The notes beneath the pieces are model-generated. The model had not been told where the DNA came from and made no database searches. It saw only the letters and a list, made by a program, of their open reading frames with translations. A program made the position numbers and the translations under genes. This document shows positions 10,055-19,422 of a stretch of DNA of 64,000 nt, piece after piece. Location of the stretch: NCBI GenBank assembly GCA_947499125.1, contig CANMMP010000005.1:248001-312000 (forward strand), given 5' to 3'. The DNA is from an uncultured Pontibacter sp. Lineage in GTDB: Bacteria; Bacteroidota; Bacteroidia; Cytophagales; Hymenobacteraceae. Numbering within the stretch: the stretch's first letter is position 1; every line of letters begins with the position of its first letter.

Positions 10055-11485
10055 ATGGAGCTCACACGCCGTACTGCCGGACTTATAGTTGCACCGCTGC
10101 TGGCCGTTCTGGTATGGTTTTTAACTGCTGGCTTAGACTTCGAGGCAAGGGTAGTGGCATCTATCATGGTGTTTTGCCTGGTGTTCTGGATGACCGAGGT
10201 TATCCCGCTTTCGATGACGGCTTTCCTGGGTGTGTTGCTGGCAGTGCTCACAGGCGTTGCCCAAATAGAAACTGCTTATCAGAACCTGGGGCATCCTATC
10301 ATTTTGCTGTTTATCGGTAGTTTTTTGCTGGCCCGCGCCATGACACGCCACGGCCTCGATAAGCACATTGCCTTGTTTATACTTTCACGCAATTTTTTCC
10401 AGAAAAGCCTATTTCGGCTGTTTTTCGGGTTCTCGATCGTTTCGTATGTGCTTTCTATGTGGGTCAGCAACTCGGTAACGGTGGCCATGCTGCTACCGCT
10501 TATAATTGGCGTTACACAACTTATCAAGCAACAGGAAGGCTACAAAAGTCCCGCACTCTATTTCCTGCTGGGTACAGCTTATAGCGCCTCAATTGGGGGC
10601 ATCAGCACTATTATCGGTTCGCCGCCCAACCTTATAGGTGTGAACTACCTGCAACAGCAAGGCATAACGATAGATTTTTTACAATGGATCCTGATGGCTT
10701 TGCCTGTGTCGCTGGCCATGTATGGTTTCCTGTTATTGTATATGCGGTATTTCCTGAAGCAGTGCGGCTACGACAGGCAGGTGGTGCAGCAATATGTAAC
10801 CCTGCACCAATTGCAGCAGGAACCACTACCGCGTGGCGCTAAAGTTACCATGGGTGTTTTTTTTCTGGCGGTTACACTTTGGCTGGTGCCCGGCTTTTTT
10901 AACCTGCTTGGGTTTGATGCCTGGTATACGTTTATGACAACTTATTTTGCGGAGAGCACGGTGGCTTTGCTGGCTGCACTGTTGCTTTTCCTGATACCGG
11001 CTGAGCCCGGCAAAGGCACGTTGCTGGCCGAAGACCTGGTTAAAATTGACTGGGATACCATTTTGCTTTTCGGCGGTGGTATGGCTTTGGGGCAATTGGT
11101 GGTAACATCCGGCCTCGCCGACATGATAGGGCAGGAGATAACCAATATTCTGCAACCTGACCAGCTTTTGTTACTGGTATTTATACTTGTGCTGATGGTG
11201 CTGCTGCTAACCGAAATAAGCTCCAACACAGCCATTGCCATTACATTTGTGCCCATCATTATAGGCGTGCTGAAAGAGCTGGAGTTGCCTATACTTTACC
11301 CGGTCCTGGGTGTGGTGCTGGCCTGTAGTTTTGCATTTATGTTGCCGGTAGCTACTCCACCAAATGCCATCGTTTACGGAAGCCGGCTGGTGCCAATTAG
11401 TAGTATGGTGCGCACAGGTATAATGCTTAATGCCGTTGGCGCCATCATCATCACGGCATTTGTAATGCTATACATGGCTTTGTAA
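10055..11485 (+). CDS. DASS/SLC13-type anion:sodium symporter
   Basis: A 476-residue, highly hydrophobic protein with about 11-12 predicted membrane segments. It carries the paired signatures of the divalent anion:Na+ symporter family: an SNS-type motif in the first half (SNSVTVAMLLPL, around residue 143), the re-entrant SIGGISTIIGSPPNLIG segment, a second SSNTAIAITFVPI motif in the second half, and FMLPVATPPNAIVYG near the C-terminus. Family members import dicarboxylates, citrate, sulfate or phosphate with sodium. The exact substrate cannot be read from the sequence. The ATG follows AACTATAAACTATACCT, part of the AT-rich motif family that recurs across the window. No partner gene is adjacent. 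Confidence 0.9.
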   Translation: MELTRRTAGLIVAPLLAVLVWFLTAGLDFEARVVASIMVFCLVFWMTEVIPLSMTAFLGVLLAVLTGVAQIETAYQNLGHPIILLFIGSFLLARAMTRHGLDKHIALFILSRNFFQKSLFRLFFGFSIVSYVLSMWVSNSVTVAMLLPLIIGVTQLIKQQEGYKSPALYFLLGTAYSASIGGISTIIGSPPNLIGVNYLQQQGITIDFLQWILMALPVSLAMYGFLLLYMRYFLKQCGYDRQVVQQYVTLHQLQQEPLPRGAKVTMGVFFLAVTLWLVPGFFNLLGFDAWYTFMTTYFAESTVALLAALLLFLIPAEPGKGTLLAEDLVKIDWDTILLFGGGMALGQLVVTSGLADMIGQEITNILQPDQLLLLVFILVLMVLLLTEISSNTAIAITFVPIIIGVLKELELPILYPVLGVVLACSFAFMLPVATPPNAIVYGSRLVPISSMVRTGIMLNAVGAIIITAFVMLYMAL

Positions 11486-11551
11486 CACAGGCCAACTATA
11501 GTTTAGGTAATTTTGATTACCTTAGTCAGCACTTCCAACTATAAAATTTAC

Positions 11552-11725
11552 ATGGAAAATAGTAAGACGCTTAAAATTGTACTGGCTGTTGCCTGCTTTG
11601 TAGCTGCCGGCGTAACAGGCTACCAGATATTCAGAGGGAACTACGAAACAATGGATATTATCTTTTTGATCCTGTTTCTGGGGGCAGGTTTTATGTATGT
11701 CGTAAGACTTCGGAAAGGGGCATAA
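11552..11725 (+). CDS. Small hypothetical membrane protein, two predicted helices
   Basis: A 57-residue protein from ATG 11552; a TTG 39 nt upstream would lengthen it but is less likely. Two hydrophobic helices (about residues 8-25 and 34-51) are joined by a short polar loop, with a basic C-terminal Arg-Leu-Arg-Lys-Gly. No family recognised. It lies 66 nt after the symporter and shares its strand, so cotranscription is possible. An AT-rich hairpin follows. Coding status rests on the clean start, hydrophobic pattern and position between two features. Confidence 0.55.
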   Translation: MENSKTLKIVLAVACFVAAGVTGYQIFRGNYETMDIIFLILFLGAGFMYVVRLRKGA

Positions 11726-11731
11726 AAAGGA

Positions 11732-11782
11732 AAAACCTGAAAATCTATAAGTATTTTTAGATACTCAAGGTTTTCAGGTTTT
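11732..11782. terminator. Hairpin between the small membrane protein and priA, possibly bidirectional
   Basis: A 12-bp perfect inverted repeat, AAAACCTGAAAA (11732-11743) and TTTTCAGGTTTT (11771-11782), encloses a second partial palindrome. T-rich DNA follows on both strands, so it could end both the upstream gene and the convergent priA transcript. Confidence 0.6.
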
Positions 11783-11929
11783 CAACTTTTAGCCAAAGGT
11801 ATCTGTATATACGCCATGGTTTAGGCAATGTTACAGATATTGCAAAAAAAAACTTGCTATCTCTGGATAATTAGGCCTAATCAGCCATTTTAGCGGTTTT
11901 CAGTATCAAAAATATCTCTCCCGGCTTAA

Positions 11930-14461
11930 TTACATCGGGTCCACATCAGCCACAACTCTTACTCCCTTAAATTCAGTTACCTGGTACAGTTGCTGAATAG
12001 CCAGTGCGATCTGCCCTTTGGCACTACGCAGGTTCACGTTTTCACGTGGAAGCTTTATATGGATCTCGTTCAAGTATAAATTCCGGATGCGGAAAATATA
12101 CGGTATCTCAGGTCCCAATACTTGCTGCTTGCCCAGCCTATCTGTCAGGTCTTTTGCGAGGGCTATGGCTGCATTTTCCGAGGTTCGCTCATCAGCATGT
12201 TTCACCGTTACCCGTATCATGCGCACAAACGGCGGATAGCCGAAGCGCATGCGCTCTTCTATTTCATGAGTATAAAGGCTGTCGTAATCGTTCCCCTTCA
12301 CTTTCCTGAAAATAGATTGCATAGGGTCGCGGGTCTGTATATACACAGTGCCTGGTTTTCCTTTTCGGCCTGCACGGCCACTTACCTGCACAAATAACTG
12401 GTAAGCCCGCTCATGAGCCCTGAAATCCGGGAAATGTATGATACTATCGGCATTCAGTATTCCTACCAGACTTACATTCTCAAAATCGAGACCTTTGGTA
12501 ACCATCTGTGTGCCTACCAACACATTGGTCTTACCATTCTCGAAATCGGCGATTATCTGCTGGTAACTGTTCTTCTTTTTGGTGGTATCTAAGTCCATGC
12601 GCTGCACTTCAGCCTTAGGCAGCATCAGTTTCAGTTCGTCTTCTACCTTTTCGGTACCGAAACCCATACTTTTAAGGGTAGTAGCCCCGCAGGCAGGGCA
12701 GTCGGTGGGCATGCGCTCGTGGTAGCCGCAATAATGGCAACGCAGTTCGCTACTGAATTTATGGTAAGATAAGCTTACGGCACAATTACGGCACTTCGGT
12801 ATCCAGGAGCATTCGTCGCAGGAAATAAAAGGCGCATAACCGCGTCGGTTCTGAAACAGGATGACCTGTTCGTTGCGCTGCAGGCGTTCTTCAATGGCTC
12901 CCAGCAGCTTACCCGAAAAGTGGCTGTGCATATTTTTACGGTGCTGCTCTTCGCGTACATTCACCAGTTCAATATCGGGCAGCTGCGCTTCGCCGAAGCG
13001 CTTTGTCATTTCTACCAGTCCCCAGCGCCCGGTCTTACAGTTATAGTATGTTTCGATTGATGGCGTAGCAGAACCAAGCAATGTCTTTGTATTCTGCAGG
13101 TGGGCCATCATCAGGGCTGTTTCGCGGGCATTATAGCGCGGTGCCGGTTCGTACTGTTTGTAACTCGACTCGTGCTCCTCATCTATAATAATAAGCGAGA
13201 GGTTATGGAACGGCAGAAAAACAGACGAACGCACACCAACCACCACCTGGAACCTACCCGACAAAATTCCCTGCCATACTTCAGCCCGTTCGTTATCCGA
13301 GAACTTGGAATGGTATACACCCAGCTTTTCGCCAAACACTTTCATCAGGCGCGTCACGATCTGGGCTGTTAGCGCGATCTCTGGTAATAAGTATAACACC
13401 TGCCCGCCGCTTTCCAGCGCATGTTTTATCAGGTCGATGTATACTTCGGTTTTGCCGCTGCCTGTAACGCCATGCAACAGTACTGTATCTTTCTCTTTAA
13501 ATAAGCCCAGCACTTCGTCTTTGGCCTTAGCCTGGTGCTCCGAAAGCTTCATGGGCAGCAAAAGTGGCTGGCCATCTAAAGGAAAACGCGATACGATCTG
13601 GTCGAATTGCTCGAGCACGCCTTTCTTTATCAGCGAATCGATAGATGACCGGGAGAGGTGCGGATTGTTTGTAAGCACCGACTTTTCGATGCCTTTATAG
13701 TTCAGGTTTGCATCCTGGTGCACGGGCACCTGCTGCAGGTAATTAAGTAAAATATCGAGCTGTTTTGTTTTGGGCGTAAGCTGTTCGAAAAGCTCTTCCA
13801 GCATGCCTTCTTCCTGCACAAAATGCTCAGTCAGGCGTATTTTCTTCACCACCTTCGGCGAGAACTTGTCGCTTACCTGCTCAAATATGATGATCGCCTC
13901 TTTTTGTATCAGCGACTTAATGTACTTATGGTAGCTTTTGAGCTGCAGCAGGTTGCTCACATCCGTAAAGGTCATGGCCTGGTTTTGCTGCAGCGCATAA
14001 ATTATCTTGGTTTCCTGGGTGCTGAACGGAATGTCGTCTTCTTCAGGGTTAAAGTGCGGGTGCAACTGTATCCGCGATTCGCTGCTCAGTTTTAAAGCCG
14101 AAGGCAGCGCCGCATTTATTACCTCCCCAAGCGTACACATGTAGTAATCTGCGATCCACTTAAAAAGCTTCAACTGAGGGGCGGTAACTATAGGCGTATC
14201 ATCGAGCACATCTAAAATATACTTTGCCTGGTAATCGGCCGGAGCCTGTTCGTGTATATCAGCCACAATACAGCTAAGCACCCGCTTTGCCCCAAACTGC
14301 ACAATTACCCGAGCACCTACCAGCACCTCGTCGTTCATCTCGAAAGGGATCCGGTAAGTATAGAGCTTCGGTAGGGGCAAAGGCAAAATAACGTCCGCGA
14401 ATAAAGTAACGCGATCTACGGCTGGCTCAGGAGGATAATTAAAGTTAAGTAACTCTGACAA
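11930..14461 (-). CDS. priA: Primosomal replication restart helicase PriA
   Basis: An 843-residue protein. Order of domains: 3'BD (N-terminal DNA-end binding, VILPLPLPKLYTYRIP), winged helix, helicase lobe 1 with Walker A GVTGSGKTEVY and an IIDEEHESSYK box, a zinc-binding insert with eight cysteines (CDEC, CRNC, CHYC, CPAC), helicase lobe 2, and the C-terminal domain. PriA reloads the replisome at stalled forks and D-loops. The start is TTG at 14461: reading upstream in frame gives a stop within eight codons (14483-14485) with no ATG, and the next internal ATG would delete part of the 3'BD. Length fits Bacteroidota PriA (about 820-850). Confidence 0.96.
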   Translation of the reverse strand: MSELLNFNYPPEPAVDRVTLFADVILPLPLPKLYTYRIPFEMNDEVLVGARVIVQFGAKRVLSCIVADIHEQAPADYQAKYILDVLDDTPIVTAPQLKLFKWIADYYMCTLGEVINAALPSALKLSSESRIQLHPHFNPEEDDIPFSTQETKIIYALQQNQAMTFTDVSNLLQLKSYHKYIKSLIQKEAIIIFEQVSDKFSPKVVKKIRLTEHFVQEEGMLEELFEQLTPKTKQLDILLNYLQQVPVHQDANLNYKGIEKSVLTNNPHLSRSSIDSLIKKGVLEQFDQIVSRFPLDGQPLLLPMKLSEHQAKAKDEVLGLFKEKDTVLLHGVTGSGKTEVYIDLIKHALESGGQVLYLLPEIALTAQIVTRLMKVFGEKLGVYHSKFSDNERAEVWQGILSGRFQVVVGVRSSVFLPFHNLSLIIIDEEHESSYKQYEPAPRYNARETALMMAHLQNTKTLLGSATPSIETYYNCKTGRWGLVEMTKRFGEAQLPDIELVNVREEQHRKNMHSHFSGKLLGAIEERLQRNEQVILFQNRRGYAPFISCDECSWIPKCRNCAVSLSYHKFSSELRCHYCGYHERMPTDCPACGATTLKSMGFGTEKVEDELKLMLPKAEVQRMDLDTTKKKNSYQQIIADFENGKTNVLVGTQMVTKGLDFENVSLVGILNADSIIHFPDFRAHERAYQLFVQVSGRAGRKGKPGTVYIQTRDPMQSIFRKVKGNDYDSLYTHEIEERMRFGYPPFVRMIRVTVKHADERTSENAAIALAKDLTDRLGKQQVLGPEIPYIFRIRNLYLNEIHIKLPRENVNLRSAKGQIALAIQQLYQVTEFKGVRVVADVDPM

Positions 14462-14564
14462 GGGTGCTTTATACTTGATGTACTATACAAATGTCGCGAA
14501 AAAGGACGACATGTAGCAAGGTGCTTTTCAAGATTAAGCGCTGAAGTATAAAGTCTGTGCCTGC

Positions 14565-16622
14565 TTATAAAGGAGCAAACTTGCCGGCCATGTGCTCCGG
14601 CTGGAGCTGTTTAATGGCATCAGCAGGCTTATGCACCGGTTGCTGGCAGGTTTTATTATAGCAAACATAGATAGTGGTTTTACCATTTGTAGGCGTTTTG
14701 CCGGCAAGCAGGGGTAAGTTACTTGTATGGCTGCTACCCATCAGCACCATATTGGGCAGGTAAAAACTGCTGAGCTCTTCGCGCATACCCGCAATGTTAC
14801 TGCCAACTATGGCTACTTCGGCGGTGGTAGTTAGCTGTGTATAGTATAAAATAGCCCAATTGCTTAAATGAGATGGCTCTTTTACGAGCAGTGGAGATAC
14901 CTCTCGCAACATGTTTTCTGCTCTAAGGCTAAAAGCGTCTTCATCAAAGTATAAGCCGAGTAGGTGCAGATTGCGGGCCATTACCGAATTAGAGGCAGGT
15001 ATCACATCATCAAAAACCTCTTTCGTGCGCGCTATCAGCTTGTCAGCAGTATGGCTTGTAAAGTATAAAAGTTCGCTTTCTGCTTCAGAGAAATTGGCAA
15101 GCACATGGTCGGTGCAATGGCGGGCCTGCTGCAGCCACTCTTCATTAAAAGTAACTTCATACAAACGGATCAGGGCTGATATAAGCTGTGCATAGTCTTC
15201 GAGGAAAGCAGGGACAGTTGCCGTTCCATTTTTGTAGCTATGGTACAACTGCTGATCGTATCGCATCTTATCAAAAATGAATTCGGCGTTACAAACTGCT
15301 AATTTCAGAAAACGTTGCTCCCCGAATACATAGTAAGCATCTGCCAGGGCTTTCAGCATCAGCGCATTCCAGGAACAAAGCACTTTATCATCTAATGCCG
15401 GTCTTACTTTTTTCGAGCGGCATCTCATTAACTGTTTTTTCCAGCTACTTACCATATCAAGCAACACATCAAGCTCCAGCTCATTTTCGCGGGCAAATGC
15501 CTCGTCCGAAATTTTGCGATGCAATATGTTGCGGCCATGCTCATAATTACCTGCCGCTGTTATGTTAAAGTATTTCGAGAACAGAGGTTCCTCACTTTTT
15601 AATAGCCGGTTCAATTCGTCTTTCGTGAAAGTATAAAACCGGCCTTCTTCTCCTTCGCTGTCTGCATCCAACGATGAATAGAATCCAAAATCGGAACTCA
15701 TCAGCTCCCGCTCTACAAATTTTATAGTATCATAAACTATAGTTTTATAAAGTGGCTCGTGTGTAAGTTGGTAAGCTTCGGAGTAAAGTGTTATAAGTTG
15801 GGCATTATCGTAGAGCATTTTCTCGAAGTGTGGTACAAGCCACTCCGCATCTACCGAGTAGCGTGCAAAGCCACCTCCTGCCTGGTCGTAAATTCCGCCA
15901 TAGGCCATTTCCCGTAGTGTCAGGTTTAGCTGGGCCAGGGCTGTGTCGTCGTGGGTGTGATGGTAATAGCGTAACAGGAAGAGTAAGGTGGCAGGCATCG
16001 GAAATTTTGGAGCCGGGTTAAAGCCACCATGTGTCCTGTCGAAGCGCTTCGCTATGGTATGGTATAGGTTCTTTAGGCCTTTCTCTGTTAAAGTATAGCT
16101 TTCCTCTTTCAAACCATAGCGTTGCAGTACATTCTTTTGCAGGTGCTGGGCAAACTGTTCCGCCGACTCCAGCAGCTCTTTCGAATTGGTATGATAGGAT
16201 TCGGCTATACTTTTCAGGAGTTTTACCCATTTTTGCGGTGCAAAGTAAGTACCTCCGTAAAATGGTTTGGCTTCGGGTGTAAGAAAAACATTAAGTGGCC
16301 AGCCGCCTTGTAAACCCATCGCCTGCAGCGCCTCCATGTACACGGCATCTACATCAGGGCGTTCTTCGCGGTCAACTTTTATACATACAAAATGCTCGTT
16401 CATTACGGCCGCTACTTCAGGTTTCTCAAACGACTGTTTCTCCATTACATGGCACCAGTGGCATGCAGCATAGCCAATACTTACCAGAATAGGTTTATTT
16501 TCCTGGAGAGCACGTTGCAAAGCCTTTTCGCCCCATGGGTGCCAATCCACCGGGTTATAAGCGTGTTGCAGCAGGTAAGGACTGCTTTCATGTAAAAGTC
16601 GGTTTGGTTTCCTGTCGGCCAT
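14565..16622 (-). CDS. DUF255 thioredoxin domain-containing protein (YyaL/SSP411 family)
   Basis: A 685-residue protein. The N-terminal thioredoxin-like domain (about residues 1-165) has the family signature [21 protein letters not shown] and a CHWC active-site-like motif ([16 protein letters not shown]), then an (alpha/alpha)6 barrel resembling N-acylglucosamine 2-epimerases. Family members occur from bacteria to man (SPATA20). Their role is unclear, and proposed redox or sugar-related functions are not settled. The ATG at 16622 gives the canonical [18 protein letters not shown] start. It shares its strand with the GSCFA gene upstream (63 nt gap) and priA downstream (103 nt), a possible loose operon. 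Confidence 0.92.
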   Translation of the reverse strand: MADRKPNRLLHESSPYLLQHAYNPVDWHPWGEKALQRALQENKPILVSIGYAACHWCHVMEKQSFEKPEVAAVMNEHFVCIKVDREERPDVDAVYMEALQAMGLQGGWPLNVFLTPEAKPFYGGTYFAPQKWVKLLKSIAESYHTNSKELLESAEQFAQHLQKNVLQRYGLKEESYTLTEKGLKNLYHTIAKRFDRTHGGFNPAPKFPMPATLLFLLRYYHHTHDDTALAQLNLTLREMAYGGIYDQAGGGFARYSVDAEWLVPHFEKMLYDNAQLITLYSEAYQLTHEPLYKTIVYDTIKFVERELMSSDFGFYSSLDADSEGEEGRFYTFTKDELNRLLKSEEPLFSKYFNITAAGNYEHGRNILHRKISDEAFARENELELDVLLDMVSSWKKQLMRCRSKKVRPALDDKVLCSWNALMLKALADAYYVFGEQRFLKLAVCNAEFIFDKMRYDQQLYHSYKNGTATVPAFLEDYAQLISALIRLYEVTFNEEWLQQARHCTDHVLANFSEAESELLYFTSHTADKLIARTKEVFDDVIPASNSVMARNLHLLGLYFDEDAFSLRAENMLREVSPLLVKEPSHLSNWAILYYTQLTTTAEVAIVGSNIAGMREELSSFYLPNMVLMGSSHTSNLPLLAGKTPTNGKTTIYVCYNKTCQQPVHKPADAIKQLQPEHMAGKFAPL

Positions 16623-16685
16623 AAAGTAAAATCTATTTATAATACTTACGGCAGCAGCAGGCTAAAGTAACAGCAACAGAAAGAC

Positions 16686-17669
16686 TTATAGTAAAAGCTG
16701 AGCTTTCAGGGCTAGCTCTTCGTGGCGGATATCAACTCCATAGTTTTCAGAAAGTTGATGCAATTGGGTTAGCGTATTCCGGATAAAAGACTGATGCGCA
16801 TCGGCCTCTGGATGAAACGGACGGTGGGAGAGGGCACGGCTTATTTTATCCCAGGCAGGTATAAACTCCTGGAATTTTGGCGCCAGGTAAGCAGCTGTAA
16901 ATTTTTGCCAGATATAGTCCTCAGCCAATGGCGTGGGGTGCAACATATCAGGACCATAAAAACGGTAATCACGCAAGTCGTCAAGCAATACCTCGTAAGC
17001 CGGAAAGTAGGCAATATCAGGATGCTTTTCAGTAACAGCGTGTGTCGCCACTCGAAGTATAGATTTGCTGACGCTGTTAATGGGTAATGTCTCTTTAAGG
17101 TGGCGTACAGGGCTAACCGTAAGTATAACTTTGAGTTTTGGGTTGATCTTTCGGAGTGCCAGGTAACCCTTTTCTATACTTTCAGATACTTGCTCAACGG
17201 TCAGCAGGCTGCGCTTAAAATGGTTTGCTGGTAGTTTATGGCAGTTGGCAACTATAGCTCCGTTTTGGGTTAGCTCATACGATACGGCAGTTCCCAGCGT
17301 GATAACGAGCAGCTTTGCCTCCCGCAGGTAAGTATACGTTTGGTTAATCCGCTTCTCTATCTGCTTTATCAGGTGCTCTTTGTCGGGGTGGGAGAGGGAA
17401 GAGTGCAGATCGTAACTATACCAGATGCCATCGCGCTGCACCAAACTATGTTCCACGTTAAACATTTCATCACCGGAAGCAGCCAGTAATAGTTTACTGA
17501 CTGAAACCGGGTTAAAGATGGTCCCGAAAGGGTTAGCCAGTACATCTGCTTTATAGTGCTGCAGTTTTGCTCCGATTACTTCGGCGAAACACGAACCTAT
17601 AGTTACAATTTTATCCTGAAGGCTCAGGTTTAGATCGGTGGCAGGTATTTGTAGCTCTGTCCGGAACAT
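16686..17669 (-). CDS. GSCFA domain protein
   Basis: A 327-residue protein from ATG 17669; a TTG nine bases further upstream is less likely. The name-giving motif GSCFAEVIG lies near residue 27. It is followed by NPFGTIFNPVS, the central LVITLGTAVSYEL block and LTVSPVRHLKE, and then a GPDMLHPTPLAEDYIW segment near residue 235. The GSC and late Asp/His segments resemble SGNH/GDSL hydrolases, so an esterase-type activity on a carbohydrate or lipid is a reasonable inference, with no proven substrate. Length and motifs match the family (about 310-340). The upstream DNA is unusually dense in TATAGTT-type motifs. Confidence 0.9.
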   Translation of the reverse strand: MFRTELQIPATDLNLSLQDKIVTIGSCFAEVIGAKLQHYKADVLANPFGTIFNPVSVSKLLLAASGDEMFNVEHSLVQRDGIWYSYDLHSSLSHPDKEHLIKQIEKRINQTYTYLREAKLLVITLGTAVSYELTQNGAIVANCHKLPANHFKRSLLTVEQVSESIEKGYLALRKINPKLKVILTVSPVRHLKETLPINSVSKSILRVATHAVTEKHPDIAYFPAYEVLLDDLRDYRFYGPDMLHPTPLAEDYIWQKFTAAYLAPKFQEFIPAWDKISRALSHRPFHPEADAHQSFIRNTLTQLHQLSENYGVDIRHEELALKAQLLL

Positions 17670-17794
17670 GGTAGTCAAGTTTTTATAGTTCTATAGTTTA
17701 TAGTTGCCCACCTGCTATAACATTAGTTATAAGCGGCAGATGCCTACACAATTTATAGTTGTACGAACTATAAAGTTCTATAAATAGCGGGCAT

Positions 17795-17828
17795 AAAAAA
17801 AGCGTTCCGAATTACTCCGGAACGCTTT
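17795..17828 (-). terminator. Terminator of the rpsF-rpsR-rplI operon
   Basis: Read on the minus strand, AAAAGCGTTCCGG and CGGAACGCTTTTTTT form a long GC-containing stem followed by a T run, just after the rplI stop codon. Confidence 0.88.
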
Positions 17829-17849
17829 TATACTTTTAAACACAACTGA

Positions 17850-18293
17850 TTACTCAGCTACAACATTAAAGTTGATCGTGTGCTTAACTTCTTTGTGCAG
17901 GTTGATCGAAGCTGTGTATTCACCGGCAGTTTTAACTTCCTGGTCGAATGAAATACGCTTACGGTCTACATCAAAACCTTTCGCCTTAAGGGCTTCAGAA
18001 ATCTGGTTTGTAGTAACAGAACCGAAGATCTTACCAGTTTCACCAACTTTAGTAGGGATCTCCAGCGTAAGGTTGCCAATGCTGTTAGCCAGCTCCTGCG
18101 CATCACCCTTGATCTTCTCAAGTTTGTGAGCAGCCTGACGAATGTTCTCAGCAACTACTTTTCTGTTTGATTTATCAGCTATAACAGCAAAACCCTGAGG
18201 GATCAGGTAGTTCTGGCCGTAGCCATCTTTTACTGTTACAATATCGTTCTTATAGCCTAAGCCTTTAACGTCATCTTTAAGTATTACTTCCAT
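17850..18293 (-). CDS. rplI: 50S ribosomal protein L9
   Basis: A 147-residue protein with the L9 signature at its start (MEVILKDDVKGLGYKNDIV, then GYGQNYLIPQGFA), a long central connecting helix and the C-terminal rRNA-binding domain. L9 binds 23S rRNA at the base of the L1 stalk and helps keep the reading frame. It is the third gene of a minus-strand ribosomal operon, 12 nt after rpsR. An AGGAGG-like sequence lies just upstream of the ATG, one of the few clear Shine-Dalgarno-like sites in this window. Confidence 0.97.
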   Translation of the reverse strand: MEVILKDDVKGLGYKNDIVTVKDGYGQNYLIPQGFAVIADKSNRKVVAENIRQAAHKLEKIKGDAQELANSIGNLTLEIPTKVGETGKIFGSVTTNQISEALKAKGFDVDRKRISFDQEVKTAGEYTASINLHKEVKHTINFNVVAE

Positions 18294-18305
18294 CTCTGTA
18301 CCTCC

Positions 18306-18557
18306 TTATTTTAAAGAATCTGTTACATAAGGTAAGATAGCCAGGTGACGTGCTCTTGCAACTGCCTGTGCTACTTTACGCTGGAATTTAAGGCTAGTAC
18401 CTGTCAATCTTCTTGGAAGGATCTTGCCTTGTTCGTTTACAAACTTAAGCAGGAAGTTGCCATCTTTATAGTCGATGTACTTAATGCCGCTTTTCTTGAA
18501 TCGGCAGTATTTCTGACGATTCTCCTGCTTGTGGACTCTTTCGTTAACTAAGCTCAT
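18306..18557 (-). CDS. rpsR: 30S ribosomal protein S18
   Basis: An 83-residue protein with the S18 core: [15 protein letters not shown], then [17 protein letters not shown], and a C-terminal basic helix [16 protein letters not shown]. It binds 16S rRNA together with S6 on the platform of the 30S subunit. The start overlaps the rpsF stop by one base, implying translational coupling and equal output of the S6:S18 partners. The gene order S6-S18-L9, without ssb or priB between, is common in Bacteroidota. Confidence 0.97.
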   Translation of the reverse strand: MSLVNERVHKQENRQKYCRFKKSGIKYIDYKDGNFLLKFVNEQGKILPRRLTGTSLKFQRKVAQAVARARHLAILPYVTDSLK

Positions 18558-18922
18558 TATCCTTTAACCTCCTCTTTTTTAGCTTGTTTGAACTCACCAT
18601 TTCTTCTGCGCTCATTGTAAGCAATTGCATGCTTATCAAGGGCAGTGGTCAGGAAGCGGATCACTTTCTCGTCACGACGATAAACCAGTTCTAACTGATC
18701 TATAACCGTACCTGGAGCTTTAAACTCGATGAGATGGTAGAAACCAGTTGATTTCTTCTGGATAGGATAAGCAAGCTTACGCAGACCCCAGTTCTCTTCG
18801 TGAATAATTTCGGCGCTATTTTCCTTAAGCACCTGTCTGAACTTCTCGACCGTTTCTTGCATCTGAACCTCGTTCAAAAGAGGCGTCAGGATGAAGACCG
18901 TTTCGTAATTTTTTAATTCCAT
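18557..18922 (-). CDS. rpsF: 30S ribosomal protein S6
   Basis: A 121-residue protein with the S6 fold motifs: an initial beta-strand [13 protein letters not shown], the central [21 protein letters not shown] block, and [13 protein letters not shown]. The C-terminal Lys/Glu-rich tail is typical. First gene of the ribosomal operon. A strong Bacteroidota-type promoter sits about 30-60 nt upstream of the ATG. Confidence 0.97.
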   Translation of the reverse strand: MELKNYETVFILTPLLNEVQMQETVEKFRQVLKENSAEIIHEENWGLRKLAYPIQKKSTGFYHLIEFKAPGTVIDQLELVYRRDEKVIRFLTTALDKHAIAYNERRRNGEFKQAKKEEVKG

Positions 18923-18953
18923 TCTTGTGTAGAATTTTTTTGATTTAAGCCCG

Positions 18954-18985
18954 CAAATATACAGTTAACTATTTTGAAAAGCAAC
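18954..18985 (-). promoter_or_regulatory. Bacteroidota sigma promoter for rpsF-rpsR-rplI
   Basis: On the minus strand GTTG (-33 element, plus-strand 18982-18985) is followed by 20 bases and then TATATTTG (-7 element, plus-strand 18954-18961). This fits the TTTG-N19-21-TAnnTTTG consensus known for Bacteroides and Flavobacterium. Confidence 0.75.
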
Positions 18986-19422
18986 TGCTTGCACAAATTT
19001 AATGGTGGGCTTACAGCAATGTATAGTTATGGCCCGGAAGTAAGGCTTATACATTATAATATGAAGTATAAAATTTATGATGGATTTCGGGAAATCCGGA
19101 TATTAAAAATTGCCAAAAAACTTGCACCAAAAACTTAAATTGTAGAGATCAGGTATACCCGCAGATGCTTGCACTTTAAATAGATGAAAATGTTATTTTC
19201 CTTATTCAAAAAAATCCGCAAACATCAGTTGTTATTTAAAATTATTCTAAATAAAACCGCTTAAAAGTGTATTCTAACCAAGATTTTAATACTTAAGCGG
19301 TACTAAACCTATGGTAAACTGGTATGGTTCCAAAAATAAAAACTATATGTTTGAATAATGGATTTCAGGTAGTAGATTTGTGCCCGAAAAGTAAATTCAC
19401 CATTATACTAAACTCACAAGTG
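18986..19422 (+). promoter_or_regulatory. Intergenic region and probable promoter of the respiratory operon
   Basis: About 440 nt of AT-rich DNA between divergent operons, with no convincing gene. It contains an 8-bp inverted repeat, CCGCTTAA (19257-19264) with TTAAGCGG (19293-19300), that could be an operator or a hairpin, and a -7-like TATGTTTG at 19346-19353 without a good -33 element. If that element is used, transcription would start near 19360, after the ATG at 19324. This favours an actA start at 19423 or just downstream of it. Confidence 0.45.
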
